Below, in pieces: positions 52,008 through 61,733 of a DNA stretch of 64,000 nucleotides. Both the position numbers and the translations under genes were made by a program. The notes beneath the pieces are model-generated. The model made no database searches. It was not told the origin of the DNA and saw only the letters and a program-made list of their open reading frames with translations. Source of the DNA: an uncultured Pseudomonadota bacterium (GTDB lineage: Bacteria; Pseudomonadota; Gammaproteobacteria; Burkholderiales; Rhodocyclaceae); the NCBI GenBank assembly GCA_946479855.1, contig CAMLHL010000002.1, forward strand, positions 1 through 64,000. Reading direction: 5' to 3'. Position 1 is the stretch's first letter. Every line of letters starts with the position of its first letter.

Positions 52008-52265
52008 ATGAAGAAACTAATCGGATTGCTGCTTGTTGCGTTTGCGGCTTCGAATGTTTATGCGGCCGATGATTGTGCTGCCCGTGCTGCCGAAAAGAAA
52101 CTGGCGGGGGCTGCCAAGAACAGCTTCATGAAGAAATGCATGGCAGATGCCGGGATGCCACCGGAAAATGCTGCCTGTGCCGCGACGGCCAAGGAAAAGA
52201 AGCTGGCGGGGGCCGCCAAGAACAGTTTCATGAAAAAGTGCATGGCTGACGCCGCTGCCAAGTAA
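52008..52265 (+). CDS. PsiF-repeat periplasmic small protein
   Basis: An 85-residue secreted protein: signal MKKLIGLLLVAFAASNVYA, then two near-identical 30-residue PsiF repeats containing KKLAGAAKNSFMKKCMADA. Each repeat has a pair of Cys about 25 residues apart. PsiF proteins are named from a phosphate-starvation-induced E. coli gene, but their function is unknown. AAGGGG lies 8 nt before the ATG. It ends at a bidirectional hairpin shared with the cyclase gene. Confidence 0.88.
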   Translation: MKKLIGLLLVAFAASNVYAADDCAARAAEKKLAGAAKNSFMKKCMADAGMPPENAACAATAKEKKLAGAAKNSFMKKCMADAAAK

Positions 52266-52283
52266 TCAAAGCTGTCAGGTGCG

Positions 52284-52311
52284 AATCCGGCCATCTGAGG
52301 ATGGCCGGATT
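52284..52311. terminator. Bidirectional terminator between convergent genes
   Basis: AATCCGGCCATC-TGAG-GATGGCCGGATT is a perfect 12-bp stem with a 4-base loop, placed 18 bp after the PsiF-repeat stop and 4 bp after the cyclase stop (other strand). GCGTTTACA follows on the + side. Confidence 0.75.
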
Positions 52312-52315
52312 GCGT

Positions 52316-53236
52316 TTACAGGTGCTCGAATTCGGCGCTATCGGCCGAGGGGTCGTTGCCCGTAGTGCCGAAGCTGATCCGGCCTTTACCGTCGAGCTGA
52401 ATCTCGTGACGCCGAACCATGATTTCCTGGCGTCCGGAAAGCAGGACAAAAGTGCCGTTGGTGCTGCTATCGACCAGGTAGTAGCCGTCACCGCGCCTTT
52501 CGACGCGGGCATGCTGGCGCGAGGCCTTGCGGTCGTCGATCAGCAGCTTGTTGGTGAGATCGCGGCCGATGGTCAGTATCGGCGTCTTGTCGTCAAGCAG
52601 ATAGGCCTTGTCGTGATGGCGAACGCACAGTCGCCCGACCGGCAAGCTGCTCTGGGGACCCAAAGCGGATTGCGGATAGGAACCGGCCCCCTGATAGCTC
52701 GGCCAGTGAATCTGGAAGAGCGGCAGCGCCGTACCTTCTTCGGCGACGGTACCGAGGTTGGGCATGGGATCGGCGGTGATGCTGCTGGGTTGCGGCAACT
52801 CGGTGACCATCAGGGAACTGCACAGTATCTGATCCCGCCTGGCCAGGCCGGCAATACGGGCGGCCGTCGTGATGGCCGGGCCGCTCAGCTTGGCGCCGTC
52901 ATCGGTGACCGTGCCGACATGCAGTCCGATGCGGATAGTCAGTTTGAGACCTGAAACGGGGGGCAGATCGGCGATACGCTGCTGCATGTCGATGGCCGCC
53001 TGGCAGGCCTCCTCGCCGGTTTCGAAGGCGCCGAGCAATTCGTCGCCCACGATCTGGATCGTACGTCCCTTGTAGCCATCGACGGAGCGTGTCATGCGCT
53101 TCAGGCAGCGTTCGACGGCGTGCATAGCCTCCTTGTCGCCAAGGCGCTCGAACAATGCCGTGCTGCCCGAAACATCGGCGAACATCACGACCAATTTACG
53201 TTGCGTGGAACTCATCGCCCGCCGCATATCCATCAT
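52316..53236 (-). CDS. Class III adenylate/guanylate cyclase-like domain fused to FHA
   Basis: A 306-residue cytoplasmic protein. The N-terminal cyclase domain (about 10-185) has both metal-binding Asp residues: D21 in MFADVSGST and D65 in IVGDELLG. The usual transition-state Asn of the VNxAAR block is Thr123 here (AITTAARI), while Arg127 is kept, so activity may be altered. The FHA domain (about 200-300) shows IGRDLTNKLLIDDRKASRQHARVE and DSSTNGTFV and would bind phosphothreonine partners. No membrane segment. Small FHA-cyclase fusions are thought to couple Ser/Thr kinase signalling to cyclic nucleotides. Confidence 0.87.
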   Translation of the reverse strand: MMDMRRAMSSTQRKLVVMFADVSGSTALFERLGDKEAMHAVERCLKRMTRSVDGYKGRTIQIVGDELLGAFETGEEACQAAIDMQQRIADLPPVSGLKLTIRIGLHVGTVTDDGAKLSGPAITTAARIAGLARRDQILCSSLMVTELPQPSSITADPMPNLGTVAEEGTALPLFQIHWPSYQGAGSYPQSALGPQSSLPVGRLCVRHHDKAYLLDDKTPILTIGRDLTNKLLIDDRKASRQHARVERRGDGYYLVDSSTNGTFVLLSGRQEIMVRRHEIQLDGKGRISFGTTGNDPSADSAEFEHL

Positions 53237-53278
53237 TATTGACCGTTTCGATTATATGATGACTGCACGGCTAATGCA

Positions 53279-54142
53279 TTAAGCGGTTTGGCGTACTGCG
53301 ATCGTTCCCATCATCGGCATTTCCGGGCTGTCGAAGACGATATCGCCTTCTGCGACCTCGGTATCCAGCGTTAATCCCCGGAAGTCGAACAGTGCGTTGT
53401 CGGCCAGATGGGAGGGAACGATATTTTGCATGGCCGTGAAAACGGATTCGGTACGTCCCGGGAAGCGGTTGTCCCAGTCTTGCATCATTTCCCGTATTTT
53501 TTTCCGTTGCAGGTTGTCTTGCGAGCCGCACAAATTGCAGGGGATGATCGGAAACTCCATGCCGCGGGCAAACTTGGCGATATCGGCTTCGGCGCAATAG
53601 GCCAGCGGCCGAATCACGACATGGGCCTGGTCATCGGTCACCAGTTTGGGAGGCATGGCTTTGAGCTTGCCGCCGAATAGGAGGTTGAGGAACAGCGTAT
53701 GCACCATGTCGTCGCGGTGATGGCCGAGGGCGATTTTGTTGGCGCCGAGTTCCTTCGCGGTGCGGTAGATGATGCCTCGGCGCAGGCGCGAACAGAGCGA
53801 GCAGGTCGTCTTGCCTTCCGGGATTTTTTCTTTGACCACCGAGTAGGTGTCGGCCTCGACGATCCGGTGTTCGATTCCGATCGATTCGAAATAACGGGGC
53901 AGCACCTCGGCTGGAAAACCGGGCTGCTTCTGGTCGAGATTCATTGCGATCAGGCGGAACTTGACCGGTGCCCGTTGCTGCAGGGCCATCAGCATGGCGA
54001 GCAGTGTGTAAGAGTCCTTGCCGCCGGAGACACAGACGAGGACGGTATCGCCCTCCTCGATCATGTTGAAGTCCATGATGGCCTTGCCGGTTCGGCTTTC
54101 GAGGGTTTTGCGCAGTTTTTGCAGGGTATTGGAAATCGTCAT
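53279..54142 (-). CDS. ttcA: tRNA 2-thiocytidine synthase TtcA
   Basis: A 287-residue PP-loop ATPase that thiolates C32 in certain tRNAs. PP-loop SGGKDS is at residues 39-44; CSLC (Cys114, Cys117) and CNLC (202, 205) are the Fe-S/sulfur site cysteines. [16 protein letters not shown] is also a family block. The ATG at 54142 starts the aligned region. One copy of the dispersed GTYGACCG motif lies 62-92 bp upstream. Confidence 0.97.
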   Translation of the reverse strand: MTISNTLQKLRKTLESRTGKAIMDFNMIEEGDTVLVCVSGGKDSYTLLAMLMALQQRAPVKFRLIAMNLDQKQPGFPAEVLPRYFESIGIEHRIVEADTYSVVKEKIPEGKTTCSLCSRLRRGIIYRTAKELGANKIALGHHRDDMVHTLFLNLLFGGKLKAMPPKLVTDDQAHVVIRPLAYCAEADIAKFARGMEFPIIPCNLCGSQDNLQRKKIREMMQDWDNRFPGRTESVFTAMQNIVPSHLADNALFDFRGLTLDTEVAEGDIVFDSPEMPMMGTIAVRQTA

Positions 54143-54278
54143 GGTGCCAGTGAATGGACGGTGTGTCCGACGGTGCTTGCCGTTGGCCGGAGCAAATGGC
54201 CCGGGTGCTACGGTCGACCGCAAAAAACGAGCAGTTTACCTTGTGTCGGCGATGAGGGCGGCGATTTTCTCTCGCAAA

Positions 54279-57029
54279 TCAGGGGGCTTGGCAATAGAGC
54301 TGCAGTTTGTCCCGCAGTTCCTTGACCTTGATCGGTTTCGCCAGATAGTCGTCCATCCCGGCGGTCAGGCAGGCCTCGCGGTCGTCCGCCAGGGCGGCTG
54401 CGGTCATGGCGATGATCGGTGTGTGGCCAACTCCGTCCTCCGCTTCCCGGGAGCGAATGCGTTGGGTAGCCTCGATGCCGCCCATGACCGGCATCTGCAT
54501 GTCCATCAGAATCAGATCGAAGGTGTGCGTGGCCAGAATATCGATGGCTTCCTGACCGTTCCGGGCAAGCGTTGCCTGGTGCCCCCACTTGTCGAGCAGT
54601 CCGAGTGCCAGCCTTTGGTTCGTCGGGTGATCTTCGACGAGCAGGATGCGCAGGGCAGGCTGCGCTTCGTCCAGGACTCGGTTGCCCATCTCGCAGGGGA
54701 GCATGGCTGATCCTGCCGTCGACTCGAAGATAGCGCCAAGTGCCAGCCGCAATTCGTCAGCCGAGACCGGCTTGGTCAAGTAGCCGGCGATCCCCGTTTC
54801 CTGGGTCCGCTGCGCGCCGTTGTGCAGGGCCGCGGAAGAGAGCATCAATATTGGCGGCAGAGCGGCCTGCTCCCGATGCAGGCGGCGGGCCAGTGCATCG
54901 CCGTCCATGTCGGCTATCCGGGTATCGAGGAGGATCGCATCAAAGCGCTGGGGGTCTCGGCGCAGCAGTTCCAGTGCCGCCGCCCCGGAGTCGACGGCCT
55001 CGCTGCTGACCTGCAGATTGTCCAGCATGCGCCAAAGAACCTCGCGCTGGGTGGCGTTGTTGTCCACGACGAGAAGGTGCCGCTTTCCCCACTCGACCGG
55101 CTTGTCCGGGAGGGAGGCCGATGCTTCGGCCAACTGCAGCTCGATGGAGAAATGGAAGGTGCTGCCTTTGCCGCACTGGCTGTCCAGCCACAGGTGGCCG
55201 CCCATCAGTTCGACCAGGCGGCGGCAGATCGAAAGTCCAAGTCCGGTGCCGCCGTATTTTCGCGTCGTCGAACTGTCCTCCTGAGAGAATGCATCGAAAA
55301 TCAGTTCCTGCTTGGCGGGTGCGATGCCGATGCCGGTATCGCGGACGGCGAAGTGAATGACGGCGTGTCCGTTCTGTACCTTCAGCAGCGTGGTGGTCAG
55401 GACAACCTCTCCGGCCGGGGTGAATTTGATGGCATTGCCAAGCAGATTGACCAGCACCTGCCGCAGGCGGCTGGGGTCGCCCGCGACATGGCGCGGCACG
55501 TCAGGGAGCACCTCGCTGATCAGTTCGAGGTCTTTTTTGTGGGCGCGGATAGCCTGTGGTTTCAGCGTGTCGGCGATCAGATGGTGGAGGTCGAAGGTGA
55601 TGTGCTCGACCAGCAGTTTGCCGGCTTCGATCTTCGAGAAATCGAGAATGTCGTTGATGATGGTCAGCAGAGATTCGGCCGATGACTTGGCGATGTTCAG
55701 ATATTCACGCTGCTCTGTGGTCAGCGCGGTTTCCAGGGCCAGATCGGTCATCCCGATGACGCCGTTCATCGGCGTCCGAATTTCGTGGCTCATGTTGGCG
55801 AGAAAGTCGCTTTTTGCCCGGTTGGCGGCTTCCGCGGCTTCCTTGGCGCGCATTACTTCCCGCTCCACCTGCTTGCGCTCCGTAATATCGACAATTACGC
55901 CGAGCAGGCCGGAAACGCTACCATCGCGGCGGGTCAGAACCGCCTTGCGGTACATGGTTTCGTGCGTTGCGCCATCCCGGCTTCGAACCACGGCTTCATA
56001 GGACTGGGTCCCTTTCGTGGCGAAGAGCTGAATATCCTTTTCGACATGGATCAAGGCCTCCTCCGGCGGCAGGAGATCGTGCAGGGTGCGGCCGATCAGG
56101 TTTTCGCGAGGGGTCTTGAAGAATAGTTCGAAGGCCCGGTTAAGGCGCAAGTAATGCCCGTTGTTGTCTTTCAGGTAGACCGGGAGGGGAATGGCCTCGA
56201 TCAGTTCCTCGACCAGATGCAGTTGTTCGGAAAGTTGCGTTTCCATGCGCTTGCGATCGGTGATGTCGGTCCTGATCGCGATGTATTGCTCCGGCGCCCC
56301 GCGGGCGTCGAGCAAGGGGACGACGGTGGCGCTGACCCAGTACAAGTCACCGTTGCGGGCCCGGTTGCAGACTTCCCCCCGCCAGACCTGGCCGAGGGAA
56401 ATGGTCTGCCACATGTCGCTGTAAAAATCCGGTGGATGGAGGCCGGATTTGACGATCCGATGGTTCAGGCCAAGCAGTTCGGAACGGGAATAGCCACTGA
56501 TTTCGCAAAATCGATCATTGGCATACAGGATGTTGCCACGGGTATCCGTGATACTGACGATGGCATGCTGGTCGAGGGCGAATTTCTGGTTGGCCAGTTC
56601 GCGGCGGCCCAGTTCGCTGTCGGTGACGAGGCTGGCAATGCGCCTGGACAGGGCGCTGATATCTTCATCGGCCAGCGTCTCCGATACATCCGGGGGCTGC
56701 TCGTCGGGCAGCAGATTGCGTACTGTCCTGCGTAACGAGCGCAGCGCATTGTCGCGTCCGGCCAGCGATAGGCGCAGTTGTTCATTGCTCTCCGACAGTT
56801 CGGCCGACGAAATCTCCAGGCTGCGTGTGCGCAGGTCGAGATCGCGTTCGTATTGCTCGTAGCTGGCGTCCACCCGCGCCAGCAGATCACCGAATCCCTT
56901 GAGCAGGCCTTGCAGGGCAGGATCGGCCAATGCCGCCGCCGCGTTCATCGTGGCCAGCAAGTCCGCCAGTTCGGCTTCGCTGGTAATGCCGATGCTGCGT
57001 TTGAGTTGGCGCAGAAGGGTTTTTTGCAT
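54279..57029 (-). CDS. Hybrid sensor histidine kinase with two PAS and two receiver domains
   Basis: A 916-residue cytoplasmic kinase. A helical N-terminus (about 1-130) is followed by PAS1 (about 140-255, [23 protein letters not shown]), PAS2 (about 275-390), HisKA with the phospho-His in [15 protein letters not shown], HATPase ([20 protein letters not shown]), a first receiver ([11 protein letters not shown], with a weak acidic pocket DNN) and a second receiver ([13 protein letters not shown]). There is no HPt domain and no membrane segment, so it must use a separate phosphotransfer protein. The ATG at 57029 is favoured; a GTG at 57050 would overlap the FIST gene by 11 bp. Confidence 0.9.
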   Translation of the reverse strand: MQKTLLRQLKRSIGITSEAELADLLATMNAAAALADPALQGLLKGFGDLLARVDASYEQYERDLDLRTRSLEISSAELSESNEQLRLSLAGRDNALRSLRRTVRNLLPDEQPPDVSETLADEDISALSRRIASLVTDSELGRRELANQKFALDQHAIVSITDTRGNILYANDRFCEISGYSRSELLGLNHRIVKSGLHPPDFYSDMWQTISLGQVWRGEVCNRARNGDLYWVSATVVPLLDARGAPEQYIAIRTDITDRKRMETQLSEQLHLVEELIEAIPLPVYLKDNNGHYLRLNRAFELFFKTPRENLIGRTLHDLLPPEEALIHVEKDIQLFATKGTQSYEAVVRSRDGATHETMYRKAVLTRRDGSVSGLLGVIVDITERKQVEREVMRAKEAAEAANRAKSDFLANMSHEIRTPMNGVIGMTDLALETALTTEQREYLNIAKSSAESLLTIINDILDFSKIEAGKLLVEHITFDLHHLIADTLKPQAIRAHKKDLELISEVLPDVPRHVAGDPSRLRQVLVNLLGNAIKFTPAGEVVLTTTLLKVQNGHAVIHFAVRDTGIGIAPAKQELIFDAFSQEDSSTTRKYGGTGLGLSICRRLVELMGGHLWLDSQCGKGSTFHFSIELQLAEASASLPDKPVEWGKRHLLVVDNNATQREVLWRMLDNLQVSSEAVDSGAAALELLRRDPQRFDAILLDTRIADMDGDALARRLHREQAALPPILMLSSAALHNGAQRTQETGIAGYLTKPVSADELRLALGAIFESTAGSAMLPCEMGNRVLDEAQPALRILLVEDHPTNQRLALGLLDKWGHQATLARNGQEAIDILATHTFDLILMDMQMPVMGGIEATQRIRSREAEDGVGHTPIIAMTAAALADDREACLTAGMDDYLAKPIKVKELRDKLQLYCQAP

Positions 57030-57039
57030 GGCGGCCGGC

Positions 57040-58182
57040 TTAGTTCTCACCCAGGCAGGTGATGGTCATCGTCTGGTTGTGCAGCTTGCATGAGGCACCC
57101 GGGGTGAAGGGACTGATCTCGCCGTAGGAATAGAAGCCGGTCAGGATGGCCCGATGGCCGAAAACCTCGCCGACGGCTTCGACTTCCTCGTCTACCCGGC
57201 TGCCCATCACCAGCTTGCGGCCGACGCAACTGACCAGGATGGCGAGGCATTGCGCCGGCGACGCCAACATTGCCGCCGCTGCTTCGGCCGCCGCTTCGGC
57301 GCCATGAACGAGTTTGTCGGTACTGGCATGCATCAGGCGCAAATAGCCTTGGGGGTCGATTTCACCGGCCAGCGTCAGGCTGCCGGCCTTTTCGTCGATA
57401 CCCAGGATAGTGCGGATCAGCCCGATGGCGTTGTGGTCTTCGCCGAGCATGGCAAACGGAAACAGCAGCCCGGACGCCGGTAGATCCTTGGCTCGTTCGC
57501 CTAGATAGCGCTTGTAGATGTCCAGCGCCGGTTCGCCATTCAGTTCGTAAAGCACGTTTCCTTCGCAGCGCGTGACCTTGCGGGCAGGACCGAAGGCTTC
57601 CCAGCCGCCGAAAGAGCCATGGCCAAAGCGCAGCTGGTCGCCGCACAAGCCGAGCGCGACCACCTTGTCATGGGCCACCCCTTCCCGGCCAATGGTCCAG
57701 GTTTCCCGGAAAGCGCCGCCGTCACCCGCTAGGCCGCCGGTAATCGGAATGCCGCTGTCGATCCTGCTGGCGATACCGTTGACCAGGGCGCTGCCATTGA
57801 TCTGCACGCCGGGCCCGAAAACCAGCACTGCCTTGAGGTCGACCGCAGCAAGCTGCTTGCCGAGCCGTTCCCCGGCGGCAAAGGAATCGTCCATGCCGGA
57901 CAGTTGGGTGCTGGCTTCGTTGAGGCGAACCTGATCGAATTTGACCGCGGTGATCGAGCAGGTGCCATCATCGACCCCTTCGGGTGAAATCTCTCCCGCC
58001 GTCGAGCAGCCAAGCAGGCGGGCCCCCGGGAACGCCTGGTGCAGGGATTCCGCCAGCTCGCTGCGCTTGAGGTGTTCGACACTACCAAAAAGCAGCAGCA
58101 GATCGGCGCCATGATCTTCGAGCTGGGCAAGTGCGACGGGCAACTCGGAAGGCTGGCGGATGATGGCCTGTTTGACGTGCAT
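57040..58182 (-). CDS. FIST-domain sensory protein
   Basis: A 380-residue protein made of a FIST N domain (LLLFGSVEHLKRSELAESLHQAFPGARLLGCSTAGEI near residues 30-66) and a FIST C domain (GVQINGSALVNGI, RLMHASTDKLVHGAEAAA and the C-terminal GFYSYGEISPF block). FIST domains are thought to bind small ligands such as amino acids and to feed signalling proteins. The gene ends 10 bp before the histidine kinase ATG, so the pair likely forms one sensory module. Confidence 0.9.
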   Translation of the reverse strand: MHVKQAIIRQPSELPVALAQLEDHGADLLLLFGSVEHLKRSELAESLHQAFPGARLLGCSTAGEISPEGVDDGTCSITAVKFDQVRLNEASTQLSGMDDSFAAGERLGKQLAAVDLKAVLVFGPGVQINGSALVNGIASRIDSGIPITGGLAGDGGAFRETWTIGREGVAHDKVVALGLCGDQLRFGHGSFGGWEAFGPARKVTRCEGNVLYELNGEPALDIYKRYLGERAKDLPASGLLFPFAMLGEDHNAIGLIRTILGIDEKAGSLTLAGEIDPQGYLRLMHASTDKLVHGAEAAAEAAAAMLASPAQCLAILVSCVGRKLVMGSRVDEEVEAVGEVFGHRAILTGFYSYGEISPFTPGASCKLHNQTMTITCLGEN

Positions 58183-58278
58183 GAGTCGATCTCGCCAATA
58201 GGGGTAGACTGGAAAAATAGCATAGGGGGCGGAGATATGTGCGCCCTGGCCGTAAAATCGACCCTTTTTGAACTTGCC

Positions 58279-59439
58279 ATGAATAATCTGCCAACTCCTG
58301 CACCGGAGGCCTTGAGCCATAGCCAGCATCTGCAACAGGCCATCGTCGATGAAATTGCCGCAGCGGGTGGCTGGATGTCGTTTGGCCGTTTCATGGAACG
58401 GGTGCTGTATGCCCCGGGGCTGGGCTATTACACGGCCGGGGCGCGAAAATTCGGGGCCGCCGGGGATTTTGTCACGGCACCGGAAATGACGGCCTTGTTC
58501 GGCCAGGCAATGGCCCGGCAAGTGGCGCAGGTAATGTGCGAATCGGCCCCGATCATCCTGGAAGTGGGGGCGGGTTCCGGGCGCCTGGCGGCCGACTTGC
58601 TGCTGACTCTGGAGGAGGCGGGCCAGTTGCCCGAGCGTTATTACATCCTTGATCTCTCCGCCGATCTGCGCCAGCGGCAGCAGCAAACAATCGCCGCCGT
58701 CGTTCCCCACTTGCTGCCCCGGGTCGAGTGGTTGGACCGTCTACCGGAGACTTTTTCTGGCGTCGTCGTCGCCAACGAATTGCTCGATGCTATGCCGGCC
58801 CAGGTTGTTGCCTGGCGGGAAGACGGCATTTTCGAGCGTGGCGTAAGCGTCGATGCCGCCGGCCGTTTCACTTGGAACGAGCGCCCGGCCAGCGGCGCCC
58901 TGCTCGCTGCCGCCGAACAAATTGGGGTGCAATGCAGCCTGCCGCCCGGTTTTGAAAGCGAGATTAGTCTTGCCGTTGGAGCCTGGGCTGCCGAATGGGG
59001 GCATCGCCTGAAAAAAGGCGCCCTGCTGCTGGTCGACTATGGTTTTCCAAGGCGCGAGTTCTACCACCAGCAGCGGGGTCGCGGCACCCTGATGTGCCAC
59101 TACCGTCACCACGCGCATCCCGATCCGTTTTATCTGCCTGGTTTGCAGGATGTCACGGTCCACGTCGATTTCACGGCAGTAATTGCCGCCGCTCATGCGA
59201 GCGGGCTGGAACTGCTTGGCTACACCAGCCAGGGGCAGTTTCTGCTCAATTGCGGGATTCTCGAGCGGCTGGCAACGATTCCCAACGGCACGGCCGAATA
59301 CATTCGGGCGGCAGCAGCGGTCGGCAAGCTGCTCATGCCGCACGAGATGGGAGAACTGTTCAAGGTGATCGCCATTGGTCGCGGCGTCGACGAGCCCCTG
59401 CTTGGGTTCGCCAGTGGCGACCAGAGCCGGCGCTTGTAG
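58279..59439 (+). CDS. MidA/NDUFAF7-like SAM-dependent methyltransferase (DUF185)
   Basis: A 386-residue class I methyltransferase of the family that includes human NDUFAF7, an arginine methyltransferase for complex I assembly. SAM site EVGAGSGRLAADLL is near residue 96. Family blocks MERVLYAPGLGYYTAG and GDFVTAPEMTALFGQ near the N-terminus and VVVANELLDAMPAQ near 165 are clear. The target in bacteria is not known. An NDUFA9-like gene lies 3.5 kb downstream, also a complex I related family, but the link is only suggestive. It converges with the next gene, with 2 bp between stops. Confidence 0.92.
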   Translation: MNNLPTPAPEALSHSQHLQQAIVDEIAAAGGWMSFGRFMERVLYAPGLGYYTAGARKFGAAGDFVTAPEMTALFGQAMARQVAQVMCESAPIILEVGAGSGRLAADLLLTLEEAGQLPERYYILDLSADLRQRQQQTIAAVVPHLLPRVEWLDRLPETFSGVVVANELLDAMPAQVVAWREDGIFERGVSVDAAGRFTWNERPASGALLAAAEQIGVQCSLPPGFESEISLAVGAWAAEWGHRLKKGALLLVDYGFPRREFYHQQRGRGTLMCHYRHHAHPDPFYLPGLQDVTVHVDFTAVIAAAHASGLELLGYTSQGQFLLNCGILERLATIPNGTAEYIRAAAAVGKLLMPHEMGELFKVIAIGRGVDEPLLGFASGDQSRRL

Positions 59440-59441
59440 TT

Positions 59442-60422
59442 TTATTCGCGCTTGGCCAGCTCGCGAAAGTGGTTGGGCTGGCTGATGACGAGGCGGCCAA
59501 AGTCTTCAAGCAGTGCCTGATCGATGGCCTGTGGCCGGAGCGTGTATAGGGCGCTGCCCAGACGTTCGAGATTGCGTGTTTCGAGGACGATGACCCCTTT
59601 GGCAAAATCGGCCCGCCACCGGGCGCTGACGCTGACTTCGCTGCGGATCTCGAATTCTGCCCTCTCGACGTAGCGACGATCGTTCTTGAATTCCTTGCAG
59701 GTAAACGGCAGGCCGAAATCGAAAAGAGTGGTCCGGAAGCGTTCGACCAACGGACCATCGCGCTCGACATGCAGGGAGCCATTGCCCTTCAGGTGGTAGG
59801 AGAAGGTCACCAGTTCCACCAGGGCGCCGGCGCTTTGGCTCTGCGTCCGGTAATCGGCGAAGCCTTCCTGCCAGACCAGCTGGTTCAGCACCGTCTGCTC
59901 GATCAGGGGGTAGTCGCGCGGAATGTCCGGCTTCAGGATATTCAGTTGCTGGACCAGTTCGTGCAGGTAAAAAAACAGGTGTTTCAGAGCCTGGTCGATG
60001 GCTTCGTTGGTCGAGGTGCGTTCGGTAAGCGCGCTGTGAATTTCGCGCTGGCGCAATTCGGCTTGCTGGCGCAACTGGTCGAGCAGGTTGTTGCTGGCTT
60101 CGGGTTTCGTGGCGGACGGGAGCGCCGCTGTGGCGGCATTGCTCGCCACCCGCTCCTCGGGGAGCGTGGCTGCCGCTTCGGTTGGAACGATCTCGGGAAA
60201 AACGAGTGTCGGATCGACCATGCCCGCACCGGAGTTGGTCAGATATTCGCGCCGGGCCCGCCGCTCGGCGGCATCGAGGTCGAAACTCTCGATATCGGCC
60301 AGTAGCGCGGCTTCCAATGCTGCAATTTCTTCCGCCGTGCCAATGGCGGACTTGCGGTCGCGTTTGGCGCGAATGGCCTCGACGATGGCGGATAGCGGGC
60401 TGGAATTTTCAGATTTGCTCAT
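59442..60422 (-). CDS. Conserved-looking hypothetical protein
   Basis: A 326-residue soluble protein. The N-terminal third (to about residue 120) is rich in Ala, Glu and Arg and probably helical or disordered. The remainder contains ALKHLFFYLHELVQQLNILKPDIPRDY and FRTTLFDFGLPFTCKEFKNDRRYVERAEFEI, which look like a folded domain. I do not recognise a named family. It is divergent from the YjfB-like gene; 63 bp separate the starts. Confidence 0.72.
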   Translation of the reverse strand: MSKSENSSPLSAIVEAIRAKRDRKSAIGTAEEIAALEAALLADIESFDLDAAERRARREYLTNSGAGMVDPTLVFPEIVPTEAAATLPEERVASNAATAALPSATKPEASNNLLDQLRQQAELRQREIHSALTERTSTNEAIDQALKHLFFYLHELVQQLNILKPDIPRDYPLIEQTVLNQLVWQEGFADYRTQSQSAGALVELVTFSYHLKGNGSLHVERDGPLVERFRTTLFDFGLPFTCKEFKNDRRYVERAEFEIRSEVSVSARWRADFAKGVIVLETRNLERLGSALYTLRPQAIDQALLEDFGRLVISQPNHFRELAKRE

Positions 60423-60485
60423 TCAGCAGGTCAATATGTCGACTACACTGTTCCAATGATGTGTCCGATTTGGAGCTAGCGCAAG

Positions 60486-60677
60486 ATGGATATTTCTTCC
60501 GTAGGCAGCCTGAGCACCGCCCTGACTCAGGTAGCGGCCAATGATGCCGTGGGTTTGCAGGTGCTCAAGAAGGCCATCGATATGCAAGCCCAGAGTGCGC
60601 TGCAACTTTTGCAAGGCTTGCCGCAGGCGCCAAGCAACCCGCCCAATCTCGGTAACACGATCGACGTCAAGGCCTGA
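60486..60677 (+). CDS. YjfB-family small putative motility protein
   Basis: A 63-residue protein matching the short YjfB family, annotated as putative motility proteins: LSTALTQVAANDAVGLQVLKKAIDMQAQSALQLLQGLP fills its middle. It has no signal peptide or membrane segment. No flagellar genes are visible in the window. Its end overlaps the convergent hydrolase gene by 11 bp. Confidence 0.8.
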   Translation: MDISSVGSLSTALTQVAANDAVGLQVLKKAIDMQAQSALQLLQGLPQAPSNPPNLGNTIDVKA

Positions 60678-61473
60678 TTTTTTCCAGCCAGTCGCGCAGG
60701 GTAGCCGCTACGTGCGGCCACTCCTTTTCATGGGTCACCGCGTGGCCCATCCCCCGGAAGATGTGGGCGTGTTCTCCGTAAGTCTGGGCTGTCGTCTGGA
60801 CCAGGAAGGCCGGTACCAGAACGTCCTGCTCGGCGCCGAGAATCAGCATCGGTGGCCGGTGCATGGCGAAGAGATTGGGGAGACTGAACATCGACATGTC
60901 CCAGAGTGCCCGGTGCGACTCGGGTTGCATCCGGGTAACCCAGGTGGCCAGCATCGCTTCGTCGATCTCGCCGGCGAATAGCGCTTCGTGCAGGGTCTCG
61001 GTATCGGTGTATTGGCCTTCCATGATCCGGTTGATTTCGAGGAACAGCTGCGGTTTCTGCAACATCAGGTGGAACTGGGAGGCGATCAGACCTTGCGGCG
61101 GCACAGAGCAGAGCAAGGCGACCGCCGGGGCATCGCGGTGTTCCAGGTATTTCTGGACGACGAAGCCGCCCATCGAGTGGCCGATCAGGATCGGTGCCTG
61201 GTCAAGCCAGTCGACGACCTTGTTCACATCATCGACGTAATCGGCGATCGAGTGCCAGCCGATATGCTCGCGTCCCGAACTGCCACCGTGGCCGCGCAAT
61301 GACAGCGCATGGCATGGATAGCCTGCTTGGGCAAGAAAGGGCATGAAGGTTTCGGTCCACATCCAGCCGCCGGCGAAAGCGCCGTGCACGAAGAGGAGCG
61401 GCGGCTTGGCAGACGGATCCGGGGGCTGGCAGGAGAAGACTTCGAGGCCTTCGATGATTTGAGTTTTTAGCAT
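60667..61473 (-). CDS. Alpha/beta hydrolase
   Basis: A 268-residue hydrolase: oxyanion block LLFVHGAFAGGWMW, nucleophile elbow GHSMGG near residue 98, an acid likely in LGAEQDVLVP, and catalytic His in GMGHAVTHEKEW. It resembles lysophospholipase or esterase-type family members; the substrate is unknown. It is divergent from the DUF2905 gene with 62 bp between starts. Confidence 0.88.
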   Translation of the reverse strand: MLKTQIIEGLEVFSCQPPDPSAKPPLLFVHGAFAGGWMWTETFMPFLAQAGYPCHALSLRGHGGSSGREHIGWHSIADYVDDVNKVVDWLDQAPILIGHSMGGFVVQKYLEHRDAPAVALLCSVPPQGLIASQFHLMLQKPQLFLEINRIMEGQYTDTETLHEALFAGEIDEAMLATWVTRMQPESHRALWDMSMFSLPNLFAMHRPPMLILGAEQDVLVPAFLVQTTAQTYGEHAHIFRGMGHAVTHEKEWPHVAATLRDWLEKIRP

Positions 61474-61535
61474 GGCGGTCGGTTGGGGGGTGAGGCGTGA
61501 TTTAATGCGGGTTTCACCCTGCGGCGCAAGGCAAA

Positions 61536-61733
61536 ATGCTGAAGTGGATACTGACGCTGGTAATCGCGATTTTCCTGCTGGGCATCATCGGCCCGCATCT
61601 GGCGCGTTTCATTCGATTCGGCCAACTGCCGGGGGATTTTGCCTTCCGGTTTCGTGGTCGGGACTACACGTTTCCGGTGGCGTCGACGCTCATTTTTTCA
61701 TTGTTGCTCTGGTTGCTCTCCCGCCTCATTTAG
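61536..61733 (+). CDS. DUF2905-family small membrane protein
   Basis: A 65-residue two-helix membrane protein with the DUF2905 pattern: LKWILTLVIAIFLLG, PHLARFIRFGQLPGDF, then a charged FRFRGRDYTFP loop before the second helix SLLLWLLSRLI. The function is unknown. AAGG precedes the ATG. Its last 36 bp overlap the 3' end of cca on the opposite strand. Confidence 0.85.
   Translation: MLKWILTLVIAIFLLGIIGPHLARFIRFGQLPGDFAFRFRGRDYTFPVASTLIFSLLLWLLSRLI

Noticed and set aside
54212..54227. GTCGACCG palindrome taken as an operator for ttcA
   Set aside because: The same motif appears at many unrelated sites, including inside genes, so it is better treated as a dispersed repeat.
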